DNA of 61,647 bases, from the NCBI GenBank assembly GCA_910577925.1, contig CAJTOI010000019.1, positions 1 through 61,647 of the forward strand, read 5' to 3'. Below, in pieces: positions 8,816-17,266 of the stretch. This DNA comes from an uncultured Roseburia sp. (GTDB lineage: Bacteria; Bacillota; Clostridia; Lachnospirales; Lachnospiraceae). Each line of letters starts with the position of its first letter. Position 1 is the stretch's first letter. The notes under the pieces are model-generated. The model searched no databases and was not told the DNA's origin. It saw nothing but the letters and a program-made list of their open reading frames with translations. A program made the position numbers and the translations under genes.

Positions 8816-9583
8816 ATGGGAGCGCAGGACAGGACGGAACAGGTATTGCGGGATATCTATATTTTGCTGGCAGGGAGCGAGACATACCGCGGGGAAACGA
8901 ACCGGATAATTGTGGACAAAAAAGAGATGGTTCAGCTATTGAACCGCCTGAACACCTGCATTTATGAGATTATGGAAGAGCATGAGCTGACGGTGCAGAG
9001 CCGGAATGCCGCGGAACGGCAGGCGCGCAGGCGCTCCGACGAGATTGTGGCGGATGCCGGGCAGATGGCGGAGGATGTATATGCGGCCTCCATACTCTAT
9101 ACGGATGAGGCGCTTCGAAATGTACAGGGAATTATGCAGGAGGCGAGCGACGCCGTGCGCGGCATATACGAAAAGATGGACAGCGCGCTCAAAGAGGAAA
9201 AGCAGAAAATAAGCAGGGATCAGTCGGCGCTGAAAAGCAATCTCGCGGATTTGAAGGATACGCAGAAATATCTGAATCTTATCGAGGAACGCAACCGCCA
9301 GATCGCCAGAGAGAAGGCGAAAAAGGAGAGAGAGCCGCATGAGGCTTCGGCCTATGCGGCGGTCAAGCCGGAGATTAAGATCAATCAGGAGTATTTTGAT
9401 AAGATGGGAATGGCGCTTGAGAAGGAGCTGCCGGAAGAAATACCCCAGGAAGAAAAAAGAGAAGTCAAGCCGGAGATCGTGGTGAATCTGGACGCGGAGT
9501 ACTTTAAATGGAAAGAAAACGGCGAGGAGGGAAAACCTTCCGGGAAAAAACAGGATAAGAAAAGCGCGAGAAAATTCTTTTGA
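8816..9583 (+). CDS. Coiled-coil protein of unknown function
   Basis: A 255-residue, charged, soluble protein with no signal peptide. Residues about 40-175 are predicted coiled coil, heavy in Glu, Lys, Arg and Ala, like DivIVA-type or ATPase-stalk-like scaffolds. Two copies of a short motif (VKPEIKINQEYF near 180 and VKPEIVVNLDAEYF near 220) suggest a repeated peptide docking site. It follows the 5'-nucleotidase gene by 9 bases with AGAGGAAAG as ribosome site. I do not recognise a named family; a structural role at the membrane or septum is only a guess. Confidence 0.7.
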   Translation: MGAQDRTEQVLRDIYILLAGSETYRGETNRIIVDKKEMVQLLNRLNTCIYEIMEEHELTVQSRNAAERQARRRSDEIVADAGQMAEDVYAASILYTDEALRNVQGIMQEASDAVRGIYEKMDSALKEEKQKISRDQSALKSNLADLKDTQKYLNLIEERNRQIAREKAKKEREPHEASAYAAVKPEIKINQEYFDKMGMALEKELPEEIPQEEKREVKPEIVVNLDAEYFKWKENGEEGKPSGKKQDKKSARKFF

Positions 9584-9612
9584 GATAAGAATTATAAAAC
9601 TACAAATATAGA

Positions 9613-9641
9613 TTGCGGAAAGATGCGGCAGGTGATATGAT
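9613..9641 (+). promoter_or_regulatory. Probable promoter of the two-TM protein gene
   Basis: TTGCGG (9613-9618), 17-bp spacer, TATGAT (9636-9641). Confidence 0.45.
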
Positions 9642-9688
9642 AATAGCAGGACAGGAAGATTTGCGGTTTGAGAAAGGCAGAAAAATAA

Positions 9689-10084
9689 ATGGAAGAAGAA
9701 AAAATTCTTACGAAGGAAGAAAAACGCGAGGAACGCAAGAAAAAAATTGATTATTGGAAAAAGATAATGTTTCCGGACGAAATGTCGGTGATTCAGTTTT
9801 TTTCCATGACAACGATTGATCCCGGAATCGTTTTCTTTGCTCTGTGTTATGTGACGGCAACGACGCTGGACGTGATCTATCTGCCGCTGATCTATCTGAT
9901 TGTCGACACGATACTGATTGCATGGTGGATTTCAGAGGGGTTTAAATACAAAAAAGAACTGGAAGAGAAAAAGATGGACCGGATGGACCGCATTATGCAG
10001 CTGATTGAGGAACTCAATCAGGAGGAGGCCGAGCGTCTGAGGAATGAGCAGACGCTGAAAGAGAAAAAGAGACCATGGATTTAG
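9689..10084 (+). CDS. Small two-TM membrane protein, unknown
   Basis: A 131-residue protein with a charged N-terminus (EEKREERKKK), two adjacent hydrophobic helices (about 45-62 and 66-86) and a charged helical C-terminus (YKKELEEKKMDRMDRI). The topology places both charged ends in the cytoplasm. No catalytic motif is visible. Its stop codon lies in the loop of a terminator hairpin. Function unknown; it precedes a two-component system but is separated from it by that terminator. Confidence 0.65.
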   Translation: MEEEKILTKEEKREERKKKIDYWKKIMFPDEMSVIQFFSMTTIDPGIVFFALCYVTATTLDVIYLPLIYLIVDTILIAWWISEGFKYKKELEEKKMDRMDRIMQLIEELNQEEAERLRNEQTLKEKKRPWI

Positions 10085-10099
10085 ACCATGGTCTCTTTT
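10065..10099 (+). terminator. Bidirectional-looking terminator overlapping the stop codon
   Basis: A 14-bp stem AAAAGAGACCATGG (10065-10078) pairs with 10086-10099; the loop contains the TAG stop. A and T runs at both ends would serve either strand. Confidence 0.8.
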
Positions 10100-10128
10100 G
10101 ATTTCCGCGGCGTCAAAATTAATGAAAG

Positions 10129-10145
10129 TTTAAGAAATCTTTACT
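10129..10145 (+). promoter_or_regulatory. Direct repeat, possible autoregulatory site of the response regulator
   Basis: TTTAAG (10129) and TTTACT (10140) are spaced 11 bp, the classic pitch for OmpR-type response regulators, 80-95 bases before the regulator's ATG. Confidence 0.35.
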
Positions 10146-10224
10146 ACAACAATTTAGACATTCCTGTTAGAATAAAAAAATATAACAGCGAAGGCGATAC
10201 GTTTGTTTCGATTAGGAGGACATC

Positions 10225-10917
10225 ATGCAGACGATACTGGTATGTGATGACGATAGAGAAATTGTGGAGGCGATTGATATCTACCTGCAGCAGGAGGGCT
10301 ATGGAGTATTGAAAGCGTATGACGGGGAAGAGGCGCTTTCGATTCTCAGAGAGAATGAGGTGCATCTGCTGATTATGGACGTGATGATGCCGCGGCTGGA
10401 CGGTATTCGGGCCACTTTAAAGATCCGTGAGGAGAGCAGTATCCCTATTATCATACTCTCCGCAAAGACGGAGGACTCGGACAAGATTCTCGGCCTGAAC
10501 ATCGGAGCGGATGATTATGTCGAGAAGCCGTTTAATCCGCTCGAACTTGTCGCCCGGGTAAAGTCTCAGCTGCGCCGTTACACACAGCTCGGCAATGCCG
10601 CGGAATCCGGGGAGGCGGTCTATACCGTGGGAGGCCTTGCGATTAATGACGATTTAAAGGAAGTGACCGTGGACGGCGAGAGCGTGAAGCTGACGCCGAT
10701 TGAGTACAACATCCTTCTGCTTCTGGTGAAGAATCAGGGAAAGGTCTTTTCGATCAACCAGATCTATGAGAGTATCTGGAACGAGGATGCGATCGGCGCG
10801 GACAACACGGTGGCGGTGCATATCCGTCATATCCGGGAAAAGATTGAAATTAATCCGAAGGAGCCGCGATACCTGAAAGTTGTGTGGGGTGTCGGTTATA
10901 AGATTGACAAGAACTAG
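10225..10917 (+). CDS. OmpR-family response regulator
   Basis: A 230-residue DNA-binding response regulator. The receiver domain has the acidic pocket CDDD (8-10), phosphoacceptor Asp52 (LLIMDVMMPR), the switch residue in ILSAKTED (79-80) and Lys102 (YVEKPFNP). The winged-helix domain follows (about 130-228; LTPIEYNILLLLVKNQG and the recognition segment AVHIRHIREKIE). ATG 10225 follows TTAGGAGG. It is in an operon with the histidine kinase 8 bases downstream, the obvious partner. It looks closest to VanR/ResD-like regulators; the signal is unknown. Confidence 0.93.
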   Translation: MQTILVCDDDREIVEAIDIYLQQEGYGVLKAYDGEEALSILRENEVHLLIMDVMMPRLDGIRATLKIREESSIPIIILSAKTEDSDKILGLNIGADDYVEKPFNPLELVARVKSQLRRYTQLGNAAESGEAVYTVGGLAINDDLKEVTVDGESVKLTPIEYNILLLLVKNQGKVFSINQIYESIWNEDAIGADNTVAVHIRHIREKIEINPKEPRYLKVVWGVGYKIDKN

Positions 10918-10925
10918 GAGCGTAC

Positions 10926-12941
10926 ATGGAAAGAAATTCATATAGCTACGGAATGAAAATGACAGGCTTGCTGCTGCATTCATTTTTTACCATTGTGCTG
11001 ACGGTTTCTGTTTTTCTGCTTGGGACATTAATGAACCGGAGTATTCTGGAGCTGACAGATATCGGAACCGAGAATTTTCTCGGTTCCGGCTATTATCAGA
11101 AATGTATGGAGCAGAAATGCAACGATTTGTACGAGTATTTAAACTTAATCAAAAAAGGGGAGGCCCGCAACGCCGAGGAAGATAAGCGCTACCTGCAGTA
11201 CAACAGCGAATTTAAGCGGGAAGACACGAATTTCTGCTATTGGTACAAGGAGGACGGGGTCTGGTATACCAATCAGCCGGACACCGAAACCGGACAGACA
11301 TTCGATATCGAGACGATTCTGATGGAAGCAAAGACCATGGGGAATTATCTGCTTTACGATATGGAGAAAAAGGAGTTCGGCACAAATATCCGCGGACTGG
11401 AAACTTATTTTCTGGGAAGCTACAATTCGCAGGCCTACTGGCCTATGGAAAATGTGGTGCTTGTTATCAGCGTGGACACGCAGCTTCCGGTCAAGGACGA
11501 ATTGTACGAGGCGCGCAGGGAGTATGAACAGCTGCATCCCTGGATAAAAGTGAGTATTTTTGCGGGGATGGTAAGCCTGATGGGGTGGATTCTGACACTG
11601 GTTTATCTGACACTCGCGGCCGGACACCGGGAGGGCGAAGAGGGCATATTTCTGTGCACGGCGGACAAGATTAAGACAGAGTTGCTGATTGCCGGATTTG
11701 TCCTGAGCGCGAGCGAGCTGATTCTTTTGATGGGGCAGACCGGGAGTAAGAAATGGGATGTGGCAGGGCTGCTTGTGGCGTCGGGAACGATCAGCTTTAT
11801 TGTAGACGTGCTGTTTCTGATTTTTTATCTGAGCATGGTGCGGAGGCTTAAGGCGGAAAGCATCTGGGAGACCAGCCTTACCTGCTGGCTGGTGCGTGGA
11901 ATCGGAAAGACACTGCGGGAACGGACCGTGACGGTGCGCGTGCTGATCGTGTTTGCCGCGCATATGGCAGTGTGCTTTGTGCTGGCGCTCGGAACCTTTC
12001 AATACAGAAACGGACCGTGTCTTGTGCTGCTTTTGATATTCTGCGGTGCGGAGGCATATTATCTGCTGCGCACGTCTGTGGAACACTACCGGATTTTACA
12101 GGGTGTGTGCAATATTTCCGAGGGAAATCTGGACGCGAAAATTGATGTGGAGGAGCTGCACGGCGAAGAACGAAAGCTGGCGGAGGCAATCAACAATATC
12201 GGAAGGGGACTTTCGAATGCGGTGGATGACAACACCAGAAACGAGCGCATGAAAGCGGATCTGATCACAAATGTTTCCCACGATATCAAGACGCCGCTGA
12301 CATCGATTATCAACTATGTAAATCTGATAAAACGCGAGAAGATCGACAACGAAAGAGTCAACGGTTATATCTGCATTTTGGACGAGAAGTCTCAGCGGCT
12401 AAAGCAGCTGACCGAGGATCTCGTGGAGGCGTCGAAGGTGAGCTCGGGCAATGTCAAGCTGGATATGCAGCGGATCGATTTTGTCGAACTTGTGTGCCAG
12501 ACCGGAGGAGAATTTAACGAGAAGTTTGAGGGCAAAGAGCTGACGATTGTGACGAAGCTGCCGCATTCGGCGGTGTATATCCGGGCGGACGGCAGACAGC
12601 TGTACCGGGTGATCGAGAATCTTTATAATAATGTAGCGAAATACGCGCTCGAGAAGACGCGGGTATATGTGGAAGTGCAGACCGACGGGGAGGCGGCAGT
12701 ATTTTCCATCAAAAACGTGTCGGAACAGTCGCTGGCAGTGGAAAATAACAGTGCGGAGGATCTCACGGAGCGCTTTATCCGCGGGGACGCTTCGCGGACG
12801 ACCGAGGGGAGCGGACTCGGACTCTCAATTGCCAAAAGCCTGACACAGCTGATGGGCGGACAATTTGATATTTCTGTGGATGGAGATTTATTTAAGGCGA
12901 ACATTCTGTTCCCTGTCGAGAAGGAGGCGGCAGATGATTAA
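10926..12941 (+). CDS. Membrane sensor histidine kinase
   Basis: A 671-residue HPK. TM1 (about 14-36) is followed by an extracellular sensor region (about 40-195), then about six further membrane helices (200-390), a HAMP-like linker and the kinase core. The H-box is NVSHDIKTPLTSIINYVNLI (near 450), the N-box LYNNVAKYAL (near 565) and the G-boxes RGDASRTTEGSGLGLSIAKS (near 620). The multi-helix middle section is unusual for VanS-like kinases and may itself sense membrane state. It is cotranscribed with the response regulator and overlaps the HAD gene by 8 bases. Confidence 0.92.
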   Translation: MERNSYSYGMKMTGLLLHSFFTIVLTVSVFLLGTLMNRSILELTDIGTENFLGSGYYQKCMEQKCNDLYEYLNLIKKGEARNAEEDKRYLQYNSEFKREDTNFCYWYKEDGVWYTNQPDTETGQTFDIETILMEAKTMGNYLLYDMEKKEFGTNIRGLETYFLGSYNSQAYWPMENVVLVISVDTQLPVKDELYEARREYEQLHPWIKVSIFAGMVSLMGWILTLVYLTLAAGHREGEEGIFLCTADKIKTELLIAGFVLSASELILLMGQTGSKKWDVAGLLVASGTISFIVDVLFLIFYLSMVRRLKAESIWETSLTCWLVRGIGKTLRERTVTVRVLIVFAAHMAVCFVLALGTFQYRNGPCLVLLLIFCGAEAYYLLRTSVEHYRILQGVCNISEGNLDAKIDVEELHGEERKLAEAINNIGRGLSNAVDDNTRNERMKADLITNVSHDIKTPLTSIINYVNLIKREKIDNERVNGYICILDEKSQRLKQLTEDLVEASKVSSGNVKLDMQRIDFVELVCQTGGEFNEKFEGKELTIVTKLPHSAVYIRADGRQLYRVIENLYNNVAKYALEKTRVYVEVQTDGEAAVFSIKNVSEQSLAVENNSAEDLTERFIRGDASRTTEGSGLGLSIAKSLTQLMGGQFDISVDGDLFKANILFPVEKEAADD

Positions 12942-13593
12942 GGCGGTAATCTTTGATATGGACGGCGTCCTTATCGATACGGAAAAGTGGCTGAACAAAT
13001 ACTGGCGGCAGGCGGCCGGGGAGGCAGGCTTTGAGATGACAAAGGAACAGGCGCTTGCCATCCGCAGCCTGGCGGGAAAGTATGCAGAGCCTTATCTGAA
13101 ACGGGAGCTCGGGGAGAACTTTTCCTACCGGGCCGTGCGGGAACGGCGGAAAGAATTGATGAATGCCCATATCGAGCAGTACGGAATTGAGAAAAAACCC
13201 GGAGCGGACGAGCTTCTCGACTATCTGCGCGGGCATAAGATTCAGACGGCGGTGGCGACTGCCACGGATTTGCCGCGCGCCGAGGACTATCTTAAGCAAG
13301 TCGGGCTGTATGAAAAGTTTGACCGGATCATCTGTGCGTCCATGGTGGAGAACGGAAAGCCGAAACCGGATATTTATCGGTATGCCTGCAGGCAGATTGC
13401 GCAGCGGCCCGAGGACTGTATTGCGGTAGAAGATTCCCCGAACGGCGTGCGCGCCGCGGTGGATGCGGGACTGCGCACGGTTATGGTGCCGGATCTAAGC
13501 CGCGCGGAAGGGGAGACGGCGGCTGTCATTACCGCGGAGGCGGACACGCTGTTTGACATTATCCTTATGATGGAAGACGGGGCCCTTACATAA
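12934..13593 (+). CDS. HAD-superfamily hydrolase, beta-phosphoglucomutase/phosphatase type
   Basis: A 219-residue HAD enzyme. Motif I is DMDGVLIDTE (8-17) with the nucleophile and acid/base aspartates, motif II is in AVATATDLPRAE, motif III is Lys in NGKPKPD, and motif IV is EDSPNGVRAA. The four-helix cap between motifs I and II matches phosphatases of sugar phosphates or phosphoglycolate. ATG 12934 follows AAGGAGGCGG and overlaps the kinase stop by 8 bases, so it is translationally coupled to the two-component system. Substrate unknown. Confidence 0.88.
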   Translation: MIKAVIFDMDGVLIDTEKWLNKYWRQAAGEAGFEMTKEQALAIRSLAGKYAEPYLKRELGENFSYRAVRERRKELMNAHIEQYGIEKKPGADELLDYLRGHKIQTAVATATDLPRAEDYLKQVGLYEKFDRIICASMVENGKPKPDIYRYACRQIAQRPEDCIAVEDSPNGVRAAVDAGLRTVMVPDLSRAEGETAAVITAEADTLFDIILMMEDGALT

Positions 13594-13655
13594 ACCGGTT
13601 TTGACAAAACGTGCGGAAAGATTTCGGATTTTAGCAGAGCAGTGCGGAAAAGTAC

Positions 13656-13684
13656 TTGATTTTTGCCGGGTCTGCCTATATAAT
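13656..13684 (+). promoter_or_regulatory. Sigma-A promoter of the hydratase gene
   Basis: TTGATT (13656-13661), exactly 17 bases, TATAAT (13679-13684), about 55 bases before ATG 13739. Confidence 0.75.
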
Positions 13685-13738
13685 TTTTGACAAGCGGTGT
13701 TTTTGGGCCGTGTGGTCACAAGACGATGGAGGTATTCT

Positions 13739-16039
13739 ATGAAATTATACGAAAACGGCGTGTATCTGGTAAACGGCACAGAGCTGATTGAGGACGGCGG
13801 CGGGGCGCCTGCCGCGATCGCGCAGAAAACGGGCGGCTCCTGCACAAAGGAACAGGCGGCGGCAAATACGATTGCATACGGCATATTAAAGGAACACAAC
13901 ACATCCGGGGATATGAAAAAGCTCCGGATTAAATTTGATAAACTGACGTCTCACGACATCACTTTTGTGGGAATTATCCAGACGGCACGCGCCTCGGGGC
14001 TTGAAAAATTCCCGATTCCCTACGTGCTGACAAACTGTCACAACAGCCTGTGTGCAGTCGGCGGAACCATCAACGAGGACGATCATATGTTCGGGCTGAC
14101 CTGCGCGAAAAAGTACGGCGGAGTTTACGTGCCGCCGCATCAGGCGGTCATCCATCAGTACGCGCGGGAAATGCTTGCGGGCGGCGGCAGGATGATTCTC
14201 GGCTCCGACTCCCACACACGCTACGGCGCACTCGGGACGATGGCGGTAGGCGAGGGCGGACCCGAACTCGTAAAGCAGCTTCTGTCGAAAACCTACGACA
14301 TTGATATGCCGGAGGTTGTAGGCGTCTACCTGACAGGCGCGCCGGCAGAAGGCGTGGGGCCGCAGGACGTGGCGCTTGCGATTATCGGAGCGGTATTTGA
14401 CCGCGGCTATGTAAAGAATAAGGTGATGGAGTTTGTCGGACCCGGGGTCTCGAATCTGAGCGTCGATTTTCGTATCGGCGTGGATGTGATGACCACGGAG
14501 ACGACCTGTCTGTCTTCGATCTGGCGGACCGACGATAAGGTAAAGGAATTTTATGAGATTCACGGGCGGACCGAGGATTATCTGGAGCTGAATCCGGGAC
14601 AGGTTGCTTACTATGACGGTATGATTGAGATTGACTTGAGCGCGGTGAAGCCGATGATCGCGATGCCGTTTCACCCCAGCAACACCTACACGATTGAGGA
14701 ACTGAATGCGAATCTTGCGGATATTCTCGCGGACTGCGAGAAGCGCGCCGAGGTCAGCTTCGACGGCGCAGTGAAGCTGGACTTGAGGAGTAAGGTCAGA
14801 GACGGCAGACTGTACGTGGACCAGGGAATCATTGCGGGCTGCGCAGGCGGCGGTTTCGAGAATATCTGCGACGCGGCGGATATTTTAAGAGGAAGCAGCA
14901 TCGGTTCGGGCGAGTTTACGCTGAGCGTTTATCCGGCCAGCACGCCGATTTATATGGAACTGGTGAAAAACGGCGCCGTGGCATCGCTGATGCAGGCGGG
15001 AGCGATTGTTAAGACGGCGTTCTGCGGCCCGTGCTTCGGGGCGGGGGACACACCGGCGAATAATGCATTTTCCATCCGCCATTCCACCCGGAATTTTCCG
15101 AACAGGGAAGGCTCTAAGGTGCAGAACGGCCAGGTGGCATCGGTGGCGCTTATGGATGCGCGCTCGATCGCGGCTACCGCGGCGAACAAGGGTTATCTGA
15201 CTGCGGCCACGGATGTGGATGCAAAGTTTACAAAGCCGAAATATTTCTTCGACAAAACGATATACGAGAACCGTGTGTTTGACAGCAAGGGGGCTGCGGA
15301 TCCCGATGTGGAGATTCAGTTCGGCCCGAATATCAAGGACTGGCCGGTGATGAGCGCGCTGCCGGAGGATATGGTACTCAAAGTGGTGTCCGAGATTCAT
15401 GATCCGGTCACGACCACGGACGAGCTGATTCCGTCCGGGGAGACCTCTTCTTTCCGCTCGAATCCGCTGGGGCTCGCAGAGTTTGCGCTGTCGCGAAAAG
15501 ATCCGCTGTATGTCGGCCGCGCAAAGGAGATACAGAAGGCGCAGAAAGCGGTTGAGGCGGGAAATTGCCCGCTCGAGGTTCTGGATGAGTTAAAACCGGT
15601 GATGGCGGCGGTTCATGCCGCGTTCCCGGACAAAGACTACAGGGATGCAACGGCTGCGCAGATCGGTTTCGGAAGCACGATTTTTGCGGTGAAGCCGGGA
15701 GACGGCTCGGCCAGAGAGCAGGCGGCGTCCTGCCAGAAGGTGCTCGGCGGCTGGGCGAATATCGCCAACGAATATGCAACCAAGCGCTATCGCTCGAATC
15801 TGATTAACTGGGGCATGCTGCCGTTTCTTATCGAGGAGGGCGAGCTGCCGTTTCGGAATCTCGAATATCTGTATATACCGGGAATCCGCCGTGCGGTGGA
15901 GGAGCAGCAGTCCGAAATTACTGCGTATGCGGTGAAGGAGGACGGACTCAAAGAATTTACACTCGGCCTCGGTGCGATGACCGAAGACGAGCGCGAGATT
16001 ATCTTAAAGGGATGTCTGATTAATTATAATCGTGCATAA
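13739..16039 (+). CDS. Aconitase-family hydratase (YbhJ-like)
   Basis: A 766-residue single-chain member of the aconitase superfamily. GSDSHTRYGALGTMAVGEGG (about 157-176) is the substrate-binding DSHT loop; the probable 4Fe-4S ligands are Cys in IIAGCAGGG (near 366) and the pair in AFCGPCFGAGD (near 430). The C-terminal swivel domain follows (about 590-740; FGSTIF, IANEYATKRYRSNLINWGMLPF with the substrate-binding Arg-Ser). It differs from AcnA/AcnB and from LeuCD, and resembles the uncharacterised hydratase YbhJ. The reaction is probably hydration/dehydration of a tricarboxylate or related acid, but the substrate is unknown. ATG 13739 follows ATGGAGG. It stands alone between its own promoter and terminator. 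Confidence 0.82.
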   Translation: MKLYENGVYLVNGTELIEDGGGAPAAIAQKTGGSCTKEQAAANTIAYGILKEHNTSGDMKKLRIKFDKLTSHDITFVGIIQTARASGLEKFPIPYVLTNCHNSLCAVGGTINEDDHMFGLTCAKKYGGVYVPPHQAVIHQYAREMLAGGGRMILGSDSHTRYGALGTMAVGEGGPELVKQLLSKTYDIDMPEVVGVYLTGAPAEGVGPQDVALAIIGAVFDRGYVKNKVMEFVGPGVSNLSVDFRIGVDVMTTETTCLSSIWRTDDKVKEFYEIHGRTEDYLELNPGQVAYYDGMIEIDLSAVKPMIAMPFHPSNTYTIEELNANLADILADCEKRAEVSFDGAVKLDLRSKVRDGRLYVDQGIIAGCAGGGFENICDAADILRGSSIGSGEFTLSVYPASTPIYMELVKNGAVASLMQAGAIVKTAFCGPCFGAGDTPANNAFSIRHSTRNFPNREGSKVQNGQVASVALMDARSIAATAANKGYLTAATDVDAKFTKPKYFFDKTIYENRVFDSKGAADPDVEIQFGPNIKDWPVMSALPEDMVLKVVSEIHDPVTTTDELIPSGETSSFRSNPLGLAEFALSRKDPLYVGRAKEIQKAQKAVEAGNCPLEVLDELKPVMAAVHAAFPDKDYRDATAAQIGFGSTIFAVKPGDGSAREQAASCQKVLGGWANIANEYATKRYRSNLINWGMLPFLIEEGELPFRNLEYLYIPGIRRAVEEQQSEITAYAVKEDGLKEFTLGLGAMTEDEREIILKGCLINYNRA

Positions 16040-16072
16040 AGGATTGCGCAAAACCGTGAAAACGGATAAAAT

Positions 16073-16110
16073 GGAGAGGGGGTTAGCTTCGGCTAATCAC
16101 CTCTCCGTTT
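16073..16110 (+). terminator. Terminator after the hydratase gene
   Basis: Near-perfect 15-bp stem (16073-16087 with 16092-16106, one G-A mismatch) capped by a TTCG tetraloop and followed by GTTTG; the U-tract is weak. Confidence 0.7.
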
Positions 16111-16187
16111 GCGTATAGAGATGGGGAAAGATGGAATATTATCCGGTGCAGAGGATAGAATAAAACAGAGAGAAGGGAGAGACAAGT

Positions 16188-17135
16188 ATGATAAATTTGA
16201 GAAAAGCAGCGATTATCGGATGCGGATTTGTGGGTTCCTCGATTGCGTTCAGCCTGATGCAGCGCGGAATATATTCGGAGATCGTGCTGATTGACGCGGA
16301 TCACGCGAAGGCGGAAGGGGAGGCAATGGATCTGGGACACGGCCTGCCCTACACGGCCTCGATGGACATCTATGCCGGAGATTACAGTGACGTGAAGGAC
16401 TGTTCTCTGATTATTATCACGGCGGGAGCAAATCAAAGGCCCGGGGAAACCCGTCTGGATCTGATCGGGAAAAACGTGTCCATTTTAAAATCCATCATCC
16501 CGCAGATTACGGCCGCAAAATTCGAGGGGATTCTGATGATCGTGGCAAATCCGGTGGACGTGCTGACGTATGCGGCTCTGAAAATTTCGGGTTATCCGAA
16601 GGAGCGCGTGTTCGGTTCGGGGACGGTGCTCGATACGGCCCGGCTGAAATACCTGCTGGGAAAACATCTGGATGTGGACAGCCGCAGTGTGCACGCGACA
16701 ATTATCGGTGAACACGGGGACAGCGAGCTGCCGGTGTGGAGTGCGGCCAATGTTTCGGGCATCGAGCTCAATCATTTTTGCGAGTTGCGGGGACACTTTA
16801 ACCATGAGGCTTCGATGGAGCGCCTTTATGAGGACGTGCGGGACAGCGCCTATGCGATTATCGAGCGGAAAGGCGCAACCTACTACGGGATTGCGATGGC
16901 GGTGGCAAGGATAGCGGAGTGCATCGTGAAGGACGAGCACGCCGTACTTCCGGTATCGGCCGTGCTCTGCGGGGAATACGGCCTCTCGGGGCTGGCGCTT
17001 AGCATCCCGTCGGTGATCGGGAAAAGCGGTATCGAGAAAGTGCTTGAGATTCCGCTCAGTGAGAAGGAAAGTGCGGACCTGCTGGCGTCTGCCGAGCAGC
17101 TCAAGGGCGTGATTGATACACTCACCCTGCCATAA
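16188..17135 (+). CDS. ldh: L-lactate dehydrogenase
   Basis: A 315-residue NAD-dependent enzyme reducing pyruvate to L-lactate. The Rossmann glycine motif is IIGCGFVGSS (9-18); the mobile loop NQRPGETRLDL carries Gln at the substrate-specificity position, which favours pyruvate, whereas malate dehydrogenase would have Arg there. The catalytic pair is in NPVDVLTY and GEHGDSE (His about 179). It follows GAAGGGAGAG. It regenerates NAD at the end of glycolysis. It is monocistronic by context. Confidence 0.93.
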   Translation: MINLRKAAIIGCGFVGSSIAFSLMQRGIYSEIVLIDADHAKAEGEAMDLGHGLPYTASMDIYAGDYSDVKDCSLIIITAGANQRPGETRLDLIGKNVSILKSIIPQITAAKFEGILMIVANPVDVLTYAALKISGYPKERVFGSGTVLDTARLKYLLGKHLDVDSRSVHATIIGEHGDSELPVWSAANVSGIELNHFCELRGHFNHEASMERLYEDVRDSAYAIIERKGATYYGIAMAVARIAECIVKDEHAVLPVSAVLCGEYGLSGLALSIPSVIGKSGIEKVLEIPLSEKESADLLASAEQLKGVIDTLTLP

Positions 17136-17139
17136 AAAA

Positions 17140-17161
17140 GACGGGGAAAGAATTCCCCGTC
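17140..17161 (+). other. Hairpin after ldh lacking a plus-strand U-tract
   Basis: GACGGGGAA (17140-17148) pairs perfectly with TTCCCCGTC (17153-17161). On the plus strand no T run follows; on the minus strand CTTTTTTATG follows, so by sequence it is a minus-strand terminator although no minus gene is nearby. It may instead protect the ldh 3' end. Confidence 0.55.
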
Positions 17162-17187
17162 ACAGGGAAGACAAACGGATTTCTCCA

Positions 17188-17215
17188 TTGAAAAAAGTTC
17201 AGGATGCGATATAAT
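17188..17215 (+). promoter_or_regulatory. Promoter of the AI-2E-type transporter gene
   Basis: TTGAAA (17188-17193), 16-bp spacer, TATAAT (17210-17215). Confidence 0.65.
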
Positions 17216-17266
17216 AACAGTATGGTCTGAATAGAGATAATTTCGGCAGATAAAGGAGAAAGCGGA

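Noticed and set aside
11145..12086. Open frame of about 310 codons antisense to the histidine kinase
   Set aside because: Composition is typical of a shadow frame (His, Gln, Arg rich); the plus-strand kinase is complete and in an operon.
16188..17135. Malate dehydrogenase as alternative for the LDH gene
   Set aside because: The specificity loop reads NQRPGETRLDL with Gln where malate dehydrogenases have Arg.
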